Shown here in pieces: positions 16,026 through 25,515 of a DNA stretch of 29,201 bases. The notes under the pieces were generated by a model. That model saw nothing but the letters and a program-made list of their open reading frames with translations, was not told the DNA's origin and did not search any database. The stretch's first letter is position 1; the number at the start of each line of letters is the position of its first letter. Made by a program: the position numbers and the translations under genes. The stretch comes from JAVVEZ01 sp032250895 (GTDB lineage: Bacteria > Pseudomonadota > Gammaproteobacteria > Pseudomonadales > Pseudohongiellaceae): NCBI GenBank assembly GCA_032250895.1, contig JAVVEZ010000042.1:1-29201 (forward strand), in the 5' to 3' direction.

Positions 16026-17284
16026 TACTTCTTCACTAACTGTTTGAGCTCAAAGTCCAGAATGCGTTGCCGGCAGTGCTCGATGGTCTGGCGGGTAATC
16101 ACATTGCGATTTTCATCTTTCAGGTCCGCATTGAAACTGCCTTTCACCGCATTGGCGACATCCAGCATCCGATTGAAACTTTGCATGTGGTCCAGCTTGC
16201 CAGGAAGCTGCAGGAAGAAACTGACACCCGGCGTCGTGAATTCGCTCATCGTATTCATATCGAAGGTCCCCGGCTTGACCATGTTGGCCATGCTGAACAT
16301 GACTGGCCCCTGGCCGCCGGGGTCGGCATGACGGTGAAAAATATTCATGTTGCCCAGCCGCAAACCATGCGACATCAGGATGGGCAGCAAGGTACTGCCA
16401 CTCAAATGCTCGCCTGGTTTTGCCATGACATTGATGACAATCACTTCTTCAGCCACTTGGGGCTCTTCCGCGTGCTGCGCTTCTGCCTTCTGTTGCTTTT
16501 TACCTGGGCGCCCCTCTTCCTGGGCAGGACTCTTGCCGAACAGATCCCCCATCGGCAGTTCTGTTCGGGATGCCTTTATGCCGGTACTTCGCCTGCCGGC
16601 ATCGGATGGTTCAGCCTTGAAACTTTCCCCGTCGAGATTCGCTTCATTAAAATCCATGTCATCACCGAAGGACGGTTCTATTCTTTGCTGCGGTGTTGAA
16701 GACCGGTCATGCCGGGACCTTGAAAGAGTATCGCCATCTTCCTCGTCGCCATCTGTGTCATCAACATGCTCGTCACTTTCCAACTCGTCATTTTCCAGCT
16801 CGTCATCGTCTGCATACGCGTCGGGCCTTAGCTCCGATTCCCTGTCCAGCGGCTCTTCGTCCGGCTCCTTGGAAGGCGTGCCGAAAAACTCGTCATCGTC
16901 CAGTGGCGCATTTTCTTCACCCGCATCGCGGCTTGAGTCACGATCGGATTCAATGGTGTCCGGCGCCAGATTGACGGAATCCATCAAAACCGGAACCGCG
17001 CTGCCAAAATCAAGATCGTGGTTGGCCGAAGACTCACTTTTGTCCCGCCGAAGCGTTTTTTTTCTGCTGTCGCGGATAACGGGAGCCGACCCGGCTCTGG
17101 GCAGGGAACGGGCACCGCCGTTGGGCAATTCGGAATTCCTGTCTACCGCATCGTCCGGCGGAATATTTTTGTCCAGTTTCATCCGAACGCTGTTGCGTTC
17201 CTTCAGCTTGCGGCGAAAACCGTCAAGGAGTATCAGAACAATGGCAATAATGACGATAATGGATAACCACTCTCTCATTTCCAT
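16025..17284 (-). CDS. zipA: Cell division protein ZipA
   Basis: ZipA tethers FtsZ to the inner membrane and is specific to Gammaproteobacteria. The 419-residue protein shows an N-terminal membrane anchor (about 7-20), a basic patch (24-38), a long disordered linker and the FtsZ-binding domain from about 280 to 417 (VIVINVMAKPGEHLSG, then TPGVSFFLQLPG). The linker between about 110 and 190 is strongly acidic, with runs of Asp and Glu, rather than the Pro/Gln-rich linker of E. coli. The gene lies 145 bases after smc, with a TATATT -10-like hexamer at 17328-17333 but no good -35, so it may have its own weak promoter. It is followed by ligA with a one-base overlap. Confidence 0.95.
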   Translation of the reverse strand: MEMREWLSIIVIIAIVLILLDGFRRKLKERNSVRMKLDKNIPPDDAVDRNSELPNGGARSLPRAGSAPVIRDSRKKTLRRDKSESSANHDLDFGSAVPVLMDSVNLAPDTIESDRDSSRDAGEENAPLDDDEFFGTPSKEPDEEPLDRESELRPDAYADDDELENDELESDEHVDDTDGDEEDGDTLSRSRHDRSSTPQQRIEPSFGDDMDFNEANLDGESFKAEPSDAGRRSTGIKASRTELPMGDLFGKSPAQEEGRPGKKQQKAEAQHAEEPQVAEEVIVINVMAKPGEHLSGSTLLPILMSHGLRLGNMNIFHRHADPGGQGPVMFSMANMVKPGTFDMNTMSEFTTPGVSFFLQLPGKLDHMQSFNRMLDVANAVKGSFNADLKDENRNVITRQTIEHCRQRILDFELKQLVKK

Positions 17285-17429
17285 ACTTGGCTCTCATACT
17301 GCTCGTGCGATTGAATCATGATCGTGCAATATACCTTCTTTCCGTTTCAGCTTGCCCCAACACATCACTGCGCCGGCAAGCCTGTGATTTGAAGCAATGC
17401 CCATGTGGTGAACTACCGAGGTTCAGATG

Positions 17430-20400
17430 CTACATGGCAGCCAGTTCTGCAGCCTCTTCAACGTCCACCGCCACCAGCCTGGAAACCCCGGGTTCATGCA
17501 TGGTAACGCCAAGCAGCTGGTTGGCTGCCTCCATGGTGATGCGATTATGAGTAATGAAGATGAACTGTACAACACTCGACATTTCCTGCACCAGCCTTGT
17601 ATAACGGCCGACATTGGCGTCATCCAGCGGGGCATCCACCTCGTCGAGCATGCAAAAAGGTGAAGGATTGAGATGAAAAATGGAAAACACCAGAGCAATC
17701 GCCGTCATCGCCTTTTCACCGCCGGACAACAGATGGATCGTACTGTTTTTCTTGCCCGGCGGACGCGCCATGATGGCAACGCCGGTATCCAGCAGATCAT
17801 CACCCATCAGGTCCAGATAGGCATGGCCGCCACCAAATACCTTGGGAAAGAGATCCTGCAGGCTGCTGTTGATCTTGTCGAAGGTTTCCTTGAACCGGGT
17901 GCGGGTTTCCTTGTCGATCTTGCGAATGGCGTTCTCCAGCGTTGCCAGCGCCTTTTCCAGATCGTCATTCTGCGAGTCCAGATAAACTTTGCGCTCTGAC
18001 TGTGTGGCGTATTCGTCAATGGCCGCCAGGTTGATGGGTCCAAGACGCTGGATCCGTCCGGACAGGCTTTCCAACTCCCGCTCACAGAGTTCCTGGGTAA
18101 AATCTTCGGCCAGATTGGCCACGACGGTTTCAAGATCGTAACCGCTTTCGGCAAGCTGCTGACTCAAGGCGCTGCGTTTCACGCTGGCACCTTCCAGACC
18201 GAGGCGCTGGCTGACGAGCCGATCACGAATACTCTGGGTGGCCTCCTGTGCCTCCTGGCGCTGACGCTCAAAAGTCCGGATCTCATGATCGATGGCATCA
18301 ACGCGGCTTTTGGACGCCGTCAGACGTGCTTCCACTTCAAGTCGGGCTGTCAGTTTTTCTTCCAGGTTCCGCTGCAAACCAGGCAGGGGCTCATCGACCT
18401 GGGCCAGCGCGCCCAATAATTGCTTCTGCCTGGACTCGTGGGACGCGACCTGGGCATTGACCCGTTCCAGGGCCGTGTTGAGCGATGATATCTGAGCCAG
18501 CAGCGTCTGGTGCCGGAGAGCCAGTTGATGGGTCTGGTCCTTGTCATGCCGGGCCTGTTGTCGATTCTGGTCCAGCAGGGAACGATGCTCATCGCGTCTG
18601 CGCAGCAGCTCTTCGCGCCGGACCGTGTCCGCCGCCATGCCATCGAGCGCCTGCTGGAGGCCGACCCGGGAACCGGCAATATTGGCCTTTTCTGTTTCCA
18701 CCTGCCTTGCCAGTTCGGCAAGCTCCTGGGTCAGGCGTTTACGGCGTTCGCTGACCTGCTCGATCTTCTGCAGGCACGCCGCACGCTCGGCATTGCGCTC
18801 GGCAATCTGCCGATTCAGATGCCCCAACTCCTGTAACAGCTCTTCTTTCTCACGTTCCCGGACATGCAGCTTCTGCTGCTGTTCTTCCTGCTGCGCGGCA
18901 AGCTCGTCAACACCGGCCTGCGCTCTCTCGATTTCCTGATCGAGCAGACTCAGTTCTTCCTGGCGCTGAATCATGCCGGCTTTCTCATCAAAGCCGCGGG
19001 CAAGTCTCAACCAGTCTTTGCCAAGCCAGATACCCTCCCGGGTGACCAGGGATTCATGGGCTTGCAACTGTGAACGCCAGGACATGGCTTCCGACAGATT
19101 TTCGGCACAGTAAATACCCGCAAGCAAGCCCGAGACCAACGCGGGGTTCTTGATTTTGCTCAACAGCGCGTGCCCGGCAAGTTCCCCGTCAGCACGGAAT
19201 TCGATGGCAGTCTGCGAGGTATCCAGCAGGCTCAGATGGCCATCACTGAAGCTGTCCAGGGCGGCCAGCAAGGGCTCCAGGCCATTCACGCAGACTGCCT
19301 GCAAGTGCTCGCCCAACACGGTTTCGACAGCCTGCTCCCAACCGGCAACCACTTTCAGGTCATCGACCAGGCGGGGATTCTGATCCAGCTTGTTGCGGCT
19401 CAGCCAGGCTATGCCCGCGCTGCCCTGTTTCTTGCCCAGAGCGGCCTGCTGCAAGGCTTCCAGAGAGGCCATGCGACCCTGGAGACTGTGCACCTTGCTA
19501 CGCTCCTGGGCCAGGTTGGCAGCCAGGGTTTTCAGCAGGTTACGGGTCTCCTCGATATCATCAGTGCGCGTGTCACTGGCAGCCGCCGCCGCATCCTGCT
19601 GTTCTGCAAGCAGCAGGATGCTTTCATCGAGAACGGCAATCTGCTCTTCTTCAGGCTCCGCCAGCAGGCTCTGTTTTTCCGCCTCCAGCTTCTGTTTGCG
19701 CTGCATGCCACGTTCAACAATATTTTCCAGGTGGCTGATGCGTTGCTGCTCCATTTCCGCATTGCGCATGGCGGCTGCGGAAAGGGTATTGAACTGATCC
19801 CATTCCTGCTGCCAGCTGCTCATGGTCTGTTCAGCAAGCTCCTGGGCCGCAGCAGAGGCTTCTTCGCGGGTTCTTGCAAGCTCGAGGCCAGGAGCAACAT
19901 CGGACAGTTCATCCTCCAGTGCTCTTATCCTGTCTCTATCGTGTTGCAATTCCTGCTGCGAGCGCTCAAGGCCGTCGCTGGTCAGACGCAGATCTTCTTC
20001 CAGCTGCTGACGACGCTGCTTCTGGTATTCGATGCTTTGCTCGATCCGGGCAATTTCACTGCCCAGCCCATAAAAGCTGGCCTGAACTTCCTGATAGACC
20101 TCATTGCCATCGGCATTGTCGGCACGCAATTGTTCAATCTGGGCATCCAGGGAGCGCTGTCCTGCGATGCTGGCTTCCAGTTTTACCTCGAGGCTGGCTA
20201 TCACCTGCTGGCCATTGCCGACTTCAGTATCCAATGCCTGCCAGCGCAAGGCATTCAGCTGAGCGCTGGCATCACGTTCCTGCTGTTTGTATTCCCGGTA
20301 CTTTTCAGCCGCCTTGGCCTGGCGCTGCAGGTGCTGCAACTGGCGTTCCAACTCATCCCGGATATCCGTAAGCCGTTCCAGGTTTTCCCGGGTACGCTTG

Positions 20401-20951
20401 ATCCGGCTTTCGGTCTCCCGACGCCGCTCCTTGTACTTCGAGATACCCGCCGCCTCTTCAATGAAAACCCGCAATTCTTCCGGTTTGGACTCGATCAGAC
20501 GGGTCACCATGCCCTGCTCGATGATGGAGTAGCTGCGAGGTCCCAGCCCGGTACCCAGGAAAATATCGGTAATGTCACGACGGCGGCAACGGGTACCATT
20601 GAGCATATAGGAGGACTGAGCATCGCTGGTGACCATGCGCCGCACCGAGATTTCGTTGAAGCTGGCGTATTCACCCGTAATCTTGCGGTCGGAATTGTCG
20701 AAAATGAGTTCTACCGAAGCCTGGCCCACGGGCTTGCGATTGCTGGAGCCATTGAAAATGACGTCCGTCATCTGCTCGCCACGGAGATTCTTTGCCGAGC
20801 TCTCTCCCATGACCCAGCGCACCGCATCGATGATGTTGGACTTCCCACAGCCATTGGGACCCACGACAGCGCAAAGATTACTGGGAAAATTGACCGTGGT
20901 CGGATCCACAAACGACTTGAATCCTGCCAACTTGATACTTTTCAATCGCAT
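17430..20951 (-). CDS. smc: Chromosome partition protein SMC
   Basis: SMC is the ATPase core of the bacterial condensin that compacts and segregates the chromosome, working with ScpA and ScpB. The 1173-residue protein has Walker A GPNGCGKS at 31-38, two long coiled coils (about 170-500 and 660-1000) rich in Gln, Glu, Arg and Leu, a hinge domain around 520-640, the LSGGE signature near 1075, and Walker B with Asp1103-Glu1104 in FCMLDEVDAP. Many gammaproteobacteria use MukBEF instead; an smc-zipA-ligA order is typical of Pseudomonas-like lineages. The ATG at 20951 has a weak ribosome site, and CATACAAT on the minus strand (TACAAT at 20976-20981) is a possible -10. Confidence 0.97.
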   Translation of the reverse strand: MRLKSIKLAGFKSFVDPTTVNFPSNLCAVVGPNGCGKSNIIDAVRWVMGESSAKNLRGEQMTDVIFNGSSNRKPVGQASVELIFDNSDRKITGEYASFNEISVRRMVTSDAQSSYMLNGTRCRRRDITDIFLGTGLGPRSYSIIEQGMVTRLIESKPEELRVFIEEAAGISKYKERRRETESRIKRTRENLERLTDIRDELERQLQHLQRQAKAAEKYREYKQQERDASAQLNALRWQALDTEVGNGQQVIASLEVKLEASIAGQRSLDAQIEQLRADNADGNEVYQEVQASFYGLGSEIARIEQSIEYQKQRRQQLEEDLRLTSDGLERSQQELQHDRDRIRALEDELSDVAPGLELARTREEASAAAQELAEQTMSSWQQEWDQFNTLSAAAMRNAEMEQQRISHLENIVERGMQRKQKLEAEKQSLLAEPEEEQIAVLDESILLLAEQQDAAAAASDTRTDDIEETRNLLKTLAANLAQERSKVHSLQGRMASLEALQQAALGKKQGSAGIAWLSRNKLDQNPRLVDDLKVVAGWEQAVETVLGEHLQAVCVNGLEPLLAALDSFSDGHLSLLDTSQTAIEFRADGELAGHALLSKIKNPALVSGLLAGIYCAENLSEAMSWRSQLQAHESLVTREGIWLGKDWLRLARGFDEKAGMIQRQEELSLLDQEIERAQAGVDELAAQQEEQQQKLHVREREKEELLQELGHLNRQIAERNAERAACLQKIEQVSERRKRLTQELAELARQVETEKANIAGSRVGLQQALDGMAADTVRREELLRRRDEHRSLLDQNRQQARHDKDQTHQLALRHQTLLAQISSLNTALERVNAQVASHESRQKQLLGALAQVDEPLPGLQRNLEEKLTARLEVEARLTASKSRVDAIDHEIRTFERQRQEAQEATQSIRDRLVSQRLGLEGASVKRSALSQQLAESGYDLETVVANLAEDFTQELCERELESLSGRIQRLGPINLAAIDEYATQSERKVYLDSQNDDLEKALATLENAIRKIDKETRTRFKETFDKINSSLQDLFPKVFGGGHAYLDLMGDDLLDTGVAIMARPPGKKNSTIHLLSGGEKAMTAIALVFSIFHLNPSPFCMLDEVDAPLDDANVGRYTRLVQEMSSVVQFIFITHNRITMEAANQLLGVTMHEPGVSRLVAVDVEEAAELAAM

Positions 20952-20990
20952 TGAGCGCGAATACCCCGACCAGCTATTGTATGCTTCTTA

Positions 20991-21019
20991 TTGAATTACC
21001 TGGCACCTGCGGCTAACAT
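20991..21019 (+). promoter_or_regulatory. Sigma70-like promoter for the prp operon
   Basis: TTGAAT (20991-20996) and TAACAT (21014-21019) are separated by exactly 17 bases, giving a start near 21026 and a leader of about 78 bases before prpB. In enteric bacteria prpBCDE uses sigma54 and PrpR; I find no GG-N10-GC sigma54 element here. The region between smc and prpB is 152 bases and holds no gene. Confidence 0.5.
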
Positions 21020-21103
21020 AAATCGCCCACGGGACCCCTTTGATCCGCGCAAGTTTATCCGATCTCCCCTACAAACTCATCAAGAAAATGGCGCAGGGAA
21101 TAC

Positions 21104-21994
21104 ATGAGCAAGACATCCTCTACCCCAGGCGCCATACTGCGCGCCCTGTTGAATCCGCAGAACCGGGATCTGCCGCTGGCCATTGTCGGCACCATCAATG
21201 CCTACAGCGCCATGCAGGCCCAGGCCGTCGGGCACCGGGCCATTTATCTGTCCGGCGGTGGTGTAGCCTATGCTTCCAATGGTCTGCCGGATCTCGGCAT
21301 CACCCAGCTGGGTGATGTGCTGGAGGACTCCCGGCGTATTACCGGGGCCTGTGATCTGCCACTGCTGGTGGATATCGATACGGGCTGGGGCGGCGCTTTC
21401 AATATCGCCCGCGCCGTTCGCAGTCTGGAACAGGCTGATGTCGCCGCCATTCACCTGGAAGACCAGGTCCTGCAGAAACGTTGCGGGCATCGCCCCAATA
21501 AAGCCATCGTATCCCAGGGCGAGTTCGTCGACCGTATCAAGGCAGCCGTGGACGCCAGGCAGGACGACAGTTTTTTTGTCATGGCCCGCACCGATGCACT
21601 GGCCGTGGAAGGCATGCAAAGCGCCATTGACCGGGCCTGCGCCTGTGTCGAAGCCGGAGCTGATGGCATTTTCCCGGAGGCCATGACGGACTTGGCACAG
21701 TACCGTCTTTTCACTGCGGCAACAAAAGCCCCGGTGCTGGCCAATATCACCGAGTTCGGGCTGACCCCCCTGTTCAGCCAACGGGAGCTCGGCAATGCCG
21801 GAGTCGCCATGGCCCTCTATCCGCTGAGTGCCTTCAGGGCCATGAGCAAGGCGGCCGAGGCTGTATACCGGAATATTCTGGAACAGGGAGACCAAAAATC
21901 TGTATTGGACATCATGCAGACCCGGGATGAGCTGTATCAAGTTCTGGATTACCACAGCTATGAACGCAAGCTGGACGAGCTTTTCAAAGAATAA
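21104..21994 (+). CDS. prpB: 2-methylisocitrate lyase PrpB
   Basis: PrpB splits 2-methylisocitrate into pyruvate and succinate, the last step of the methylcitrate cycle for propionyl-CoA. The 296-residue length equals that of the E. coli enzyme. The active-site motif KRCGH is at 125-129 with catalytic Cys127; Asp90 and Asp92 in LLVDIDTGWG are the Mg-binding region; the substrate loop GGGVAYASNG lies at 51-60. The ATG follows GGGAA at suitable spacing. It is the first gene of prpBCD, 78 bases before prpC. Confidence 0.95.
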   Translation: MSKTSSTPGAILRALLNPQNRDLPLAIVGTINAYSAMQAQAVGHRAIYLSGGGVAYASNGLPDLGITQLGDVLEDSRRITGACDLPLLVDIDTGWGGAFNIARAVRSLEQADVAAIHLEDQVLQKRCGHRPNKAIVSQGEFVDRIKAAVDARQDDSFFVMARTDALAVEGMQSAIDRACACVEAGADGIFPEAMTDLAQYRLFTAATKAPVLANITEFGLTPLFSQRELGNAGVAMALYPLSAFRAMSKAAEAVYRNILEQGDQKSVLDIMQTRDELYQVLDYHSYERKLDELFKE

Positions 21995-22013
21995 AACGCT
22001 GCGCCCTGCCTTC

Positions 22014-22028
22014 GAGCCTTTCAGGCTC
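22014..22028 (+). other. Small hairpin in the prpB-prpC gap
   Basis: GAGCCT and AGGCTC form a six-pair stem with a three-base loop. No T-run follows, so transcription should continue into prpC. A role in mRNA stability between the cistrons is possible. prpC has its own ribosome site (GAGG at about 22064). Confidence 0.35.
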
Positions 22029-22072
22029 CCGCAGAGACGCCTCAGAGCCATTCAGAGATTGCCGAGGTATAT

Positions 22073-23200
22073 ATGGTTGAAAAAGTACTGACAGGAGCCG
22101 GTTTGCGCGGCCAGGTTGCCGGTGAAACCGCGCTTTGTACCGTAGGCAAAAGCGGGACCGGGCTGACTTACCGTGGTTATGATATTTCTGTACTGGCGGA
22201 AAAAGCGCAGTTTGAGGAAGTGGCTTATTTGCTACAGTACGGTAACCTGCCGGATCAAACACAGTTTTCCCGGTATCTGGAAAGGCTCCAGTCACGCCGA
22301 CAATTACCGCAAGCGTTGATGGAGGTGCTGGAACGCATTCCAGCTGCCAACCACCCCATGGACGTCATGCGAACCGCCTGCTCCTTCCTGGGCAACCTGG
22401 AACCCGAAGAAGCCAGCTTCGCTGAGCAGGACGACAACATCGAGCGCATGCTGGCCCTGTTTCCGGCCGCCCTGTGTTACTGGTACCACTTCTCTCAGCA
22501 CGGCAAACGGATTTCCAGCAACAGCGGGGAAGCCTCCATTGCCGGGCACTTCCTGCATCTGCTGCATCAAAAAAAGCCGGACCCGCTGTTTACCCGGGTG
22601 ATGAATGTTTCCCTGATTCTATATGCCGAACATGAATTCAACGCATCCACCTTTGCGGCCCGCGTGTGCGCGTCGACACTGTCTGACATCCACTCCTGCG
22701 TCGCTGCCGCCATCGGCACACTGCGCGGCCCTTTGCATGGAGGCGCCAATGAGGAAGCCATGGCCATGATCAGCCGCTGGCAGACACCGGATGAGGCGGC
22801 CGCTGCCCTCGTCGACATGCTGGCCCGAAAAGAGAAGATCATGGGCTTCGGGCATGCCATCTACCGGAAATCCGACCCCCGCAATGTCATCATCAAAAGC
22901 TGGGCCGGGAAGCTTGCCGCACAAGTGGGCGACCAGAAGCTGTTTCCCATTTCCGTACGCTGTGAAGAAGTGATGTGGAAAGAGAAAAAACTTTTCCCCA
23001 ATGCCGACTTCTTCCATGCCTGTGCCTATCATTTCATGGGCATCCCGACCCGGCTCTTTACCCCGATTTTTGTCATGTCCCGGGTCACTGGCTGGACTGC
23101 GCATATCAAGGAACAACGCGCCAACAACCGCATCATCCGCCCCAGTGCCGAGTACACCGGACCGCTTTCCGCACAGTGGACAGATATCCAGAACCGATAA
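22073..23200 (+). CDS. prpC: 2-methylcitrate synthase PrpC
   Basis: PrpC condenses propionyl-CoA with oxaloacetate. This 375-residue protein belongs to the citrate synthase family and has the short length of methylcitrate synthases. Catalytic residues are visible as His222 in GPLHGGANE, His261 in GFGHAIYR and Asp312 in NADFFHA; His187 lies in LYAEHEFNAS. Position between prpB and prpD decides for methylcitrate over citrate synthase. The following prpD starts 28 bases later. Confidence 0.95.
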   Translation: MVEKVLTGAGLRGQVAGETALCTVGKSGTGLTYRGYDISVLAEKAQFEEVAYLLQYGNLPDQTQFSRYLERLQSRRQLPQALMEVLERIPAANHPMDVMRTACSFLGNLEPEEASFAEQDDNIERMLALFPAALCYWYHFSQHGKRISSNSGEASIAGHFLHLLHQKKPDPLFTRVMNVSLILYAEHEFNASTFAARVCASTLSDIHSCVAAAIGTLRGPLHGGANEEAMAMISRWQTPDEAAAALVDMLARKEKIMGFGHAIYRKSDPRNVIIKSWAGKLAAQVGDQKLFPISVRCEEVMWKEKKLFPNADFFHACAYHFMGIPTRLFTPIFVMSRVTGWTAHIKEQRANNRIIRPSAEYTGPLSAQWTDIQNR

Positions 23201-23228
23201 GAGCAAATCCCGATTTCAAGGAGCAGTC

Positions 23229-24683
23229 ATGCAGCACAACACGGAATTCAACCAACGGCCGGCCCCGGATCAGGTGCTGGTCGATATTGCCGACTATATT
23301 TGTGATTACGAGGTGAGATCGGAACTCGCTTTCGCAACTGCCCGCCACTGTTTCATGGACACTCTCGGCTGTGGCCTTCTGGCCCTGAATTTTCCCGAAT
23401 GCAGCAAGCTGCTGGGGCCGGTGGTTCCGGGCACCATCGTACCCCTGGGCGCCCGGGTGCCGGGAACGTCCTATGTTCTCGACCCGGAAAAAGCAGCCTG
23501 GGATATTGGCTGCATCATCCGCTGGCTCGACTATAACGATACCTGGCTGGCGGCAGAATGGGGTCACCCCTCCGATAACCTGGGTGCGATCCTGGCCGTC
23601 GCGGATTTTATTTCCCGACAGCGACGCGCCAGCGGAAATGGCTTGCCATTGACCATGCAAGATGTCCTTATCGCCATGATCAAGGCCCATGAGATTCAGG
23701 GTGTGCTGGCACTGGAAAACAGTTTCAACCGGGTCGGCTTGTGCCATGTCCTGCTCGTCAGAGTGGCTTCGGCCGGCATTGCCACCTGGATGCTGGGCGG
23801 CAGCAGGCAACAAGTCATCGATGCCCTGTCCCAGGCCTGGCTGGATGGTTCCAGTCTGCGCACCTACCGGCATTCTCCCAATGCCGGCCCCAGGAAGTCC
23901 TGGGCTGCTGGTGATGCCACCAGCCGGGGGGTGCAACTGGCCAATATTACCCTGAGGGGGGAGATCGGTTATCCGAGTGTTTTGACGGTTCCCACCTGGG
24001 GCTTTTATGACGTGTATTTCAAGGGTCAGCCTTTCAGGATTTCTCAGGCCTATGGCAGCTATGTCATGGAAAACATTCTGTTCAAGATTTCCTTTCCGGC
24101 AGAATTCCACAGCCAGACCGCAGTGGAAGCGGCGGTAAAATTACACCCTCTGGTGAAGGACCGGCTCCATGAGATTGAAAAAATCGTGATTACCACGCAT
24201 GAGTCTGCACTTCGCATCATCAGCAAGACGGGCCCCCTGAACAATCCCGCCGACCGTGATCATTGTCTGCAATACATGACGGCGGTGGCACTGATTTTTG
24301 GCAATCTGGAGGCACAGCACTATGAGGATTCCTTTCACCGCCACAATCCCGTCATCGATACCCTGCGCGACAAAATGCAGGTAGAGGAAGACTCTCGCTA
24401 CAGCCGGGAATACCTGGAAGCGGACAAACGCAGCATCGCCAATGCCCTGCAGGTTTTCTTCAGCGATGGCAGCGCAAGCCGGAAACTGGAGATCGAATAC
24501 CCCTTGGGGCATCGGCGCAGAAGGCAGGAAGGTCTCCCGGCACTGGAAGCAAAATTCCTGAAAAACATGGCAAGCCGCTATTCCCCCGAACACTGTGAAA
24601 GGGTTTTTGCCCTGTGTCAGGACCAGGAAAAATTTGCGGCAATGCCAGTGGACAGCTTGATGGATACACTGGTGATCCAATGA
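23229..24683 (+). CDS. prpD: 2-methylcitrate dehydratase PrpD
   Basis: PrpD (MmgE/PrpD family) dehydrates 2-methylcitrate to 2-methyl-cis-aconitate. The 484-residue length agrees with E. coli PrpD. I start it at the ATG at 23229, which has AAGGAG just upstream; the open frame reaches further up into prpC but that extension is spurious. Family features include RHCFMDTLGCGLLAL near the N-terminus, EWGHPSDNLGAIL and KSWAAGDATSRGVQLA. Some bacteria use AcnD and PrpF instead; their absence here together with PrpD suggests the enteric-type route with an aconitase elsewhere. No prpE or prpR is adjacent. The gene ends 10 bases from the convergent unnamed gene, with no terminator visible between. Confidence 0.94.
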   Translation: MQHNTEFNQRPAPDQVLVDIADYICDYEVRSELAFATARHCFMDTLGCGLLALNFPECSKLLGPVVPGTIVPLGARVPGTSYVLDPEKAAWDIGCIIRWLDYNDTWLAAEWGHPSDNLGAILAVADFISRQRRASGNGLPLTMQDVLIAMIKAHEIQGVLALENSFNRVGLCHVLLVRVASAGIATWMLGGSRQQVIDALSQAWLDGSSLRTYRHSPNAGPRKSWAAGDATSRGVQLANITLRGEIGYPSVLTVPTWGFYDVYFKGQPFRISQAYGSYVMENILFKISFPAEFHSQTAVEAAVKLHPLVKDRLHEIEKIVITTHESALRIISKTGPLNNPADRDHCLQYMTAVALIFGNLEAQHYEDSFHRHNPVIDTLRDKMQVEEDSRYSREYLEADKRSIANALQVFFSDGSASRKLEIEYPLGHRRRRQEGLPALEAKFLKNMASRYSPEHCERVFALCQDQEKFAAMPVDSLMDTLVIQ

Positions 24684-24693
24684 TGCTGATATC

Positions 24694-25476
24694 TCAGTCT
24701 TCGGTTCTGATGGTGTATTCATCGTCGGTGGCGATGATGCCCTCATTGAGGTCGGGCAGGCAGTGCACCTCCAGAAAGTCGACCTTGTCCTGACGATTGT
24801 AGTGCTTGGTGCCCAGCCACTGGCCTTCCCAGTTCTGCGGGTCGGTCATGGTCCATTCCACCTCCAGAGACTGCCTGTCGGCACTCATCCGGATGCGTTC
24901 GATCGTGTGGAACTCTTCACTGACGGGAATGCCGGCACGCAACCAGTGATGACTGGGCTCAAAGTTGCGGGTGTCGATGACCAGGGTATCGCCGTCCCAA
25001 TGACCGATGGATTCGCCGTTATAGGAAGGCACGTAGTAATCCGGGTCACTGTGGCTGCGGCCATCCATGTAAATCCAGCGTACCTGGTTCATGAAATTGC
25101 TGATCATGACAATGGAGGTCGGCAACTGGATCATGTGCACCGGCCAGACCCGCGTCATCATCCTGGGCAGCCCGGGTGGCCAGCAGCGACCGATATCATC
25201 ATTGAAGGATTTGCCGGCCGCCGCTGCCTGGGACGCCATCGCGAACAATTCGGCGGCTGCCGGCTTCAGCGGCGGCACGTCTTCAAACTGCCATTGCCCG
25301 GTAATGGACCAGGTGCCGGTAATGTCAAAGGGAGCCTCGGGCCTGCTCTGACCAAGATTGTCCAGGGCCAGGGCCCCGGGCTGGCCATTGAGGTTATCCC
25401 ACAGCCCTTGTGCCTGAGTGAATCCGGGCAGGCTCGCCAGAGCCAGAATCAGTAAACGTCTGCTTAAAACCCGCAT
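24694..25476 (-). CDS. Secreted protein of unknown function, partner of a DUF6152-type protein
   Basis: This 260-residue protein starts with a signal peptide cleaved near TQAQ (about residue 23) and should be periplasmic. I recall the family from many marine and soil proteobacterial genomes, without a known function. Visible landmarks are DDIGRCWPPGLPRMMTR, a hydrophobic strand IQLPTSIVMISNF, then YNGESIGHWDGDTLVIDT and, near the end, VHCLPDLNEG. The two Cys of the mature protein (in GRCWPP and VHCLPD) could form a disulfide. The second half looks like a beta-barrel, lipocalin-like, but that is only an impression. It lies 39 bases behind the DUF6152-type gene in the same direction and probably in the same transcript. 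Confidence 0.75.
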   Translation of the reverse strand: MRVLSRRLLILALASLPGFTQAQGLWDNLNGQPGALALDNLGQSRPEAPFDITGTWSITGQWQFEDVPPLKPAAAELFAMASQAAAAGKSFNDDIGRCWPPGLPRMMTRVWPVHMIQLPTSIVMISNFMNQVRWIYMDGRSHSDPDYYVPSYNGESIGHWDGDTLVIDTRNFEPSHHWLRAGIPVSEEFHTIERIRMSADRQSLEVEWTMTDPQNWEGQWLGTKHYNRQDKVDFLEVHCLPDLNEGIIATDDEYTIRTED

Positions 25477-25515
25477 GTTCTCACCTGTTATGGACTCGGG
25501 TTGAAGGGAGGATTA

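Noticed and set aside
14148..16331. 727-codon open frame on the plus strand opposite ligA and zipA
   Set aside because: It is a shadow: the minus strand encodes LigA with all catalytic motifs plus the ZipA C-terminus, and the antisense product shows no recognisable domain.
19170..20954. 594-codon open frame on the plus strand opposite smc
   Set aside because: SMC is unmistakable on the minus strand; the antisense product is low-complexity and has no domain or ribosome site.
20999..21019. TGGCAC followed by GGC near prpB as a sigma54 promoter
   Set aside because: The GG and GC elements are not 10 bases apart and the -12 element is missing; a 17-spaced sigma70 pair explains the region better.
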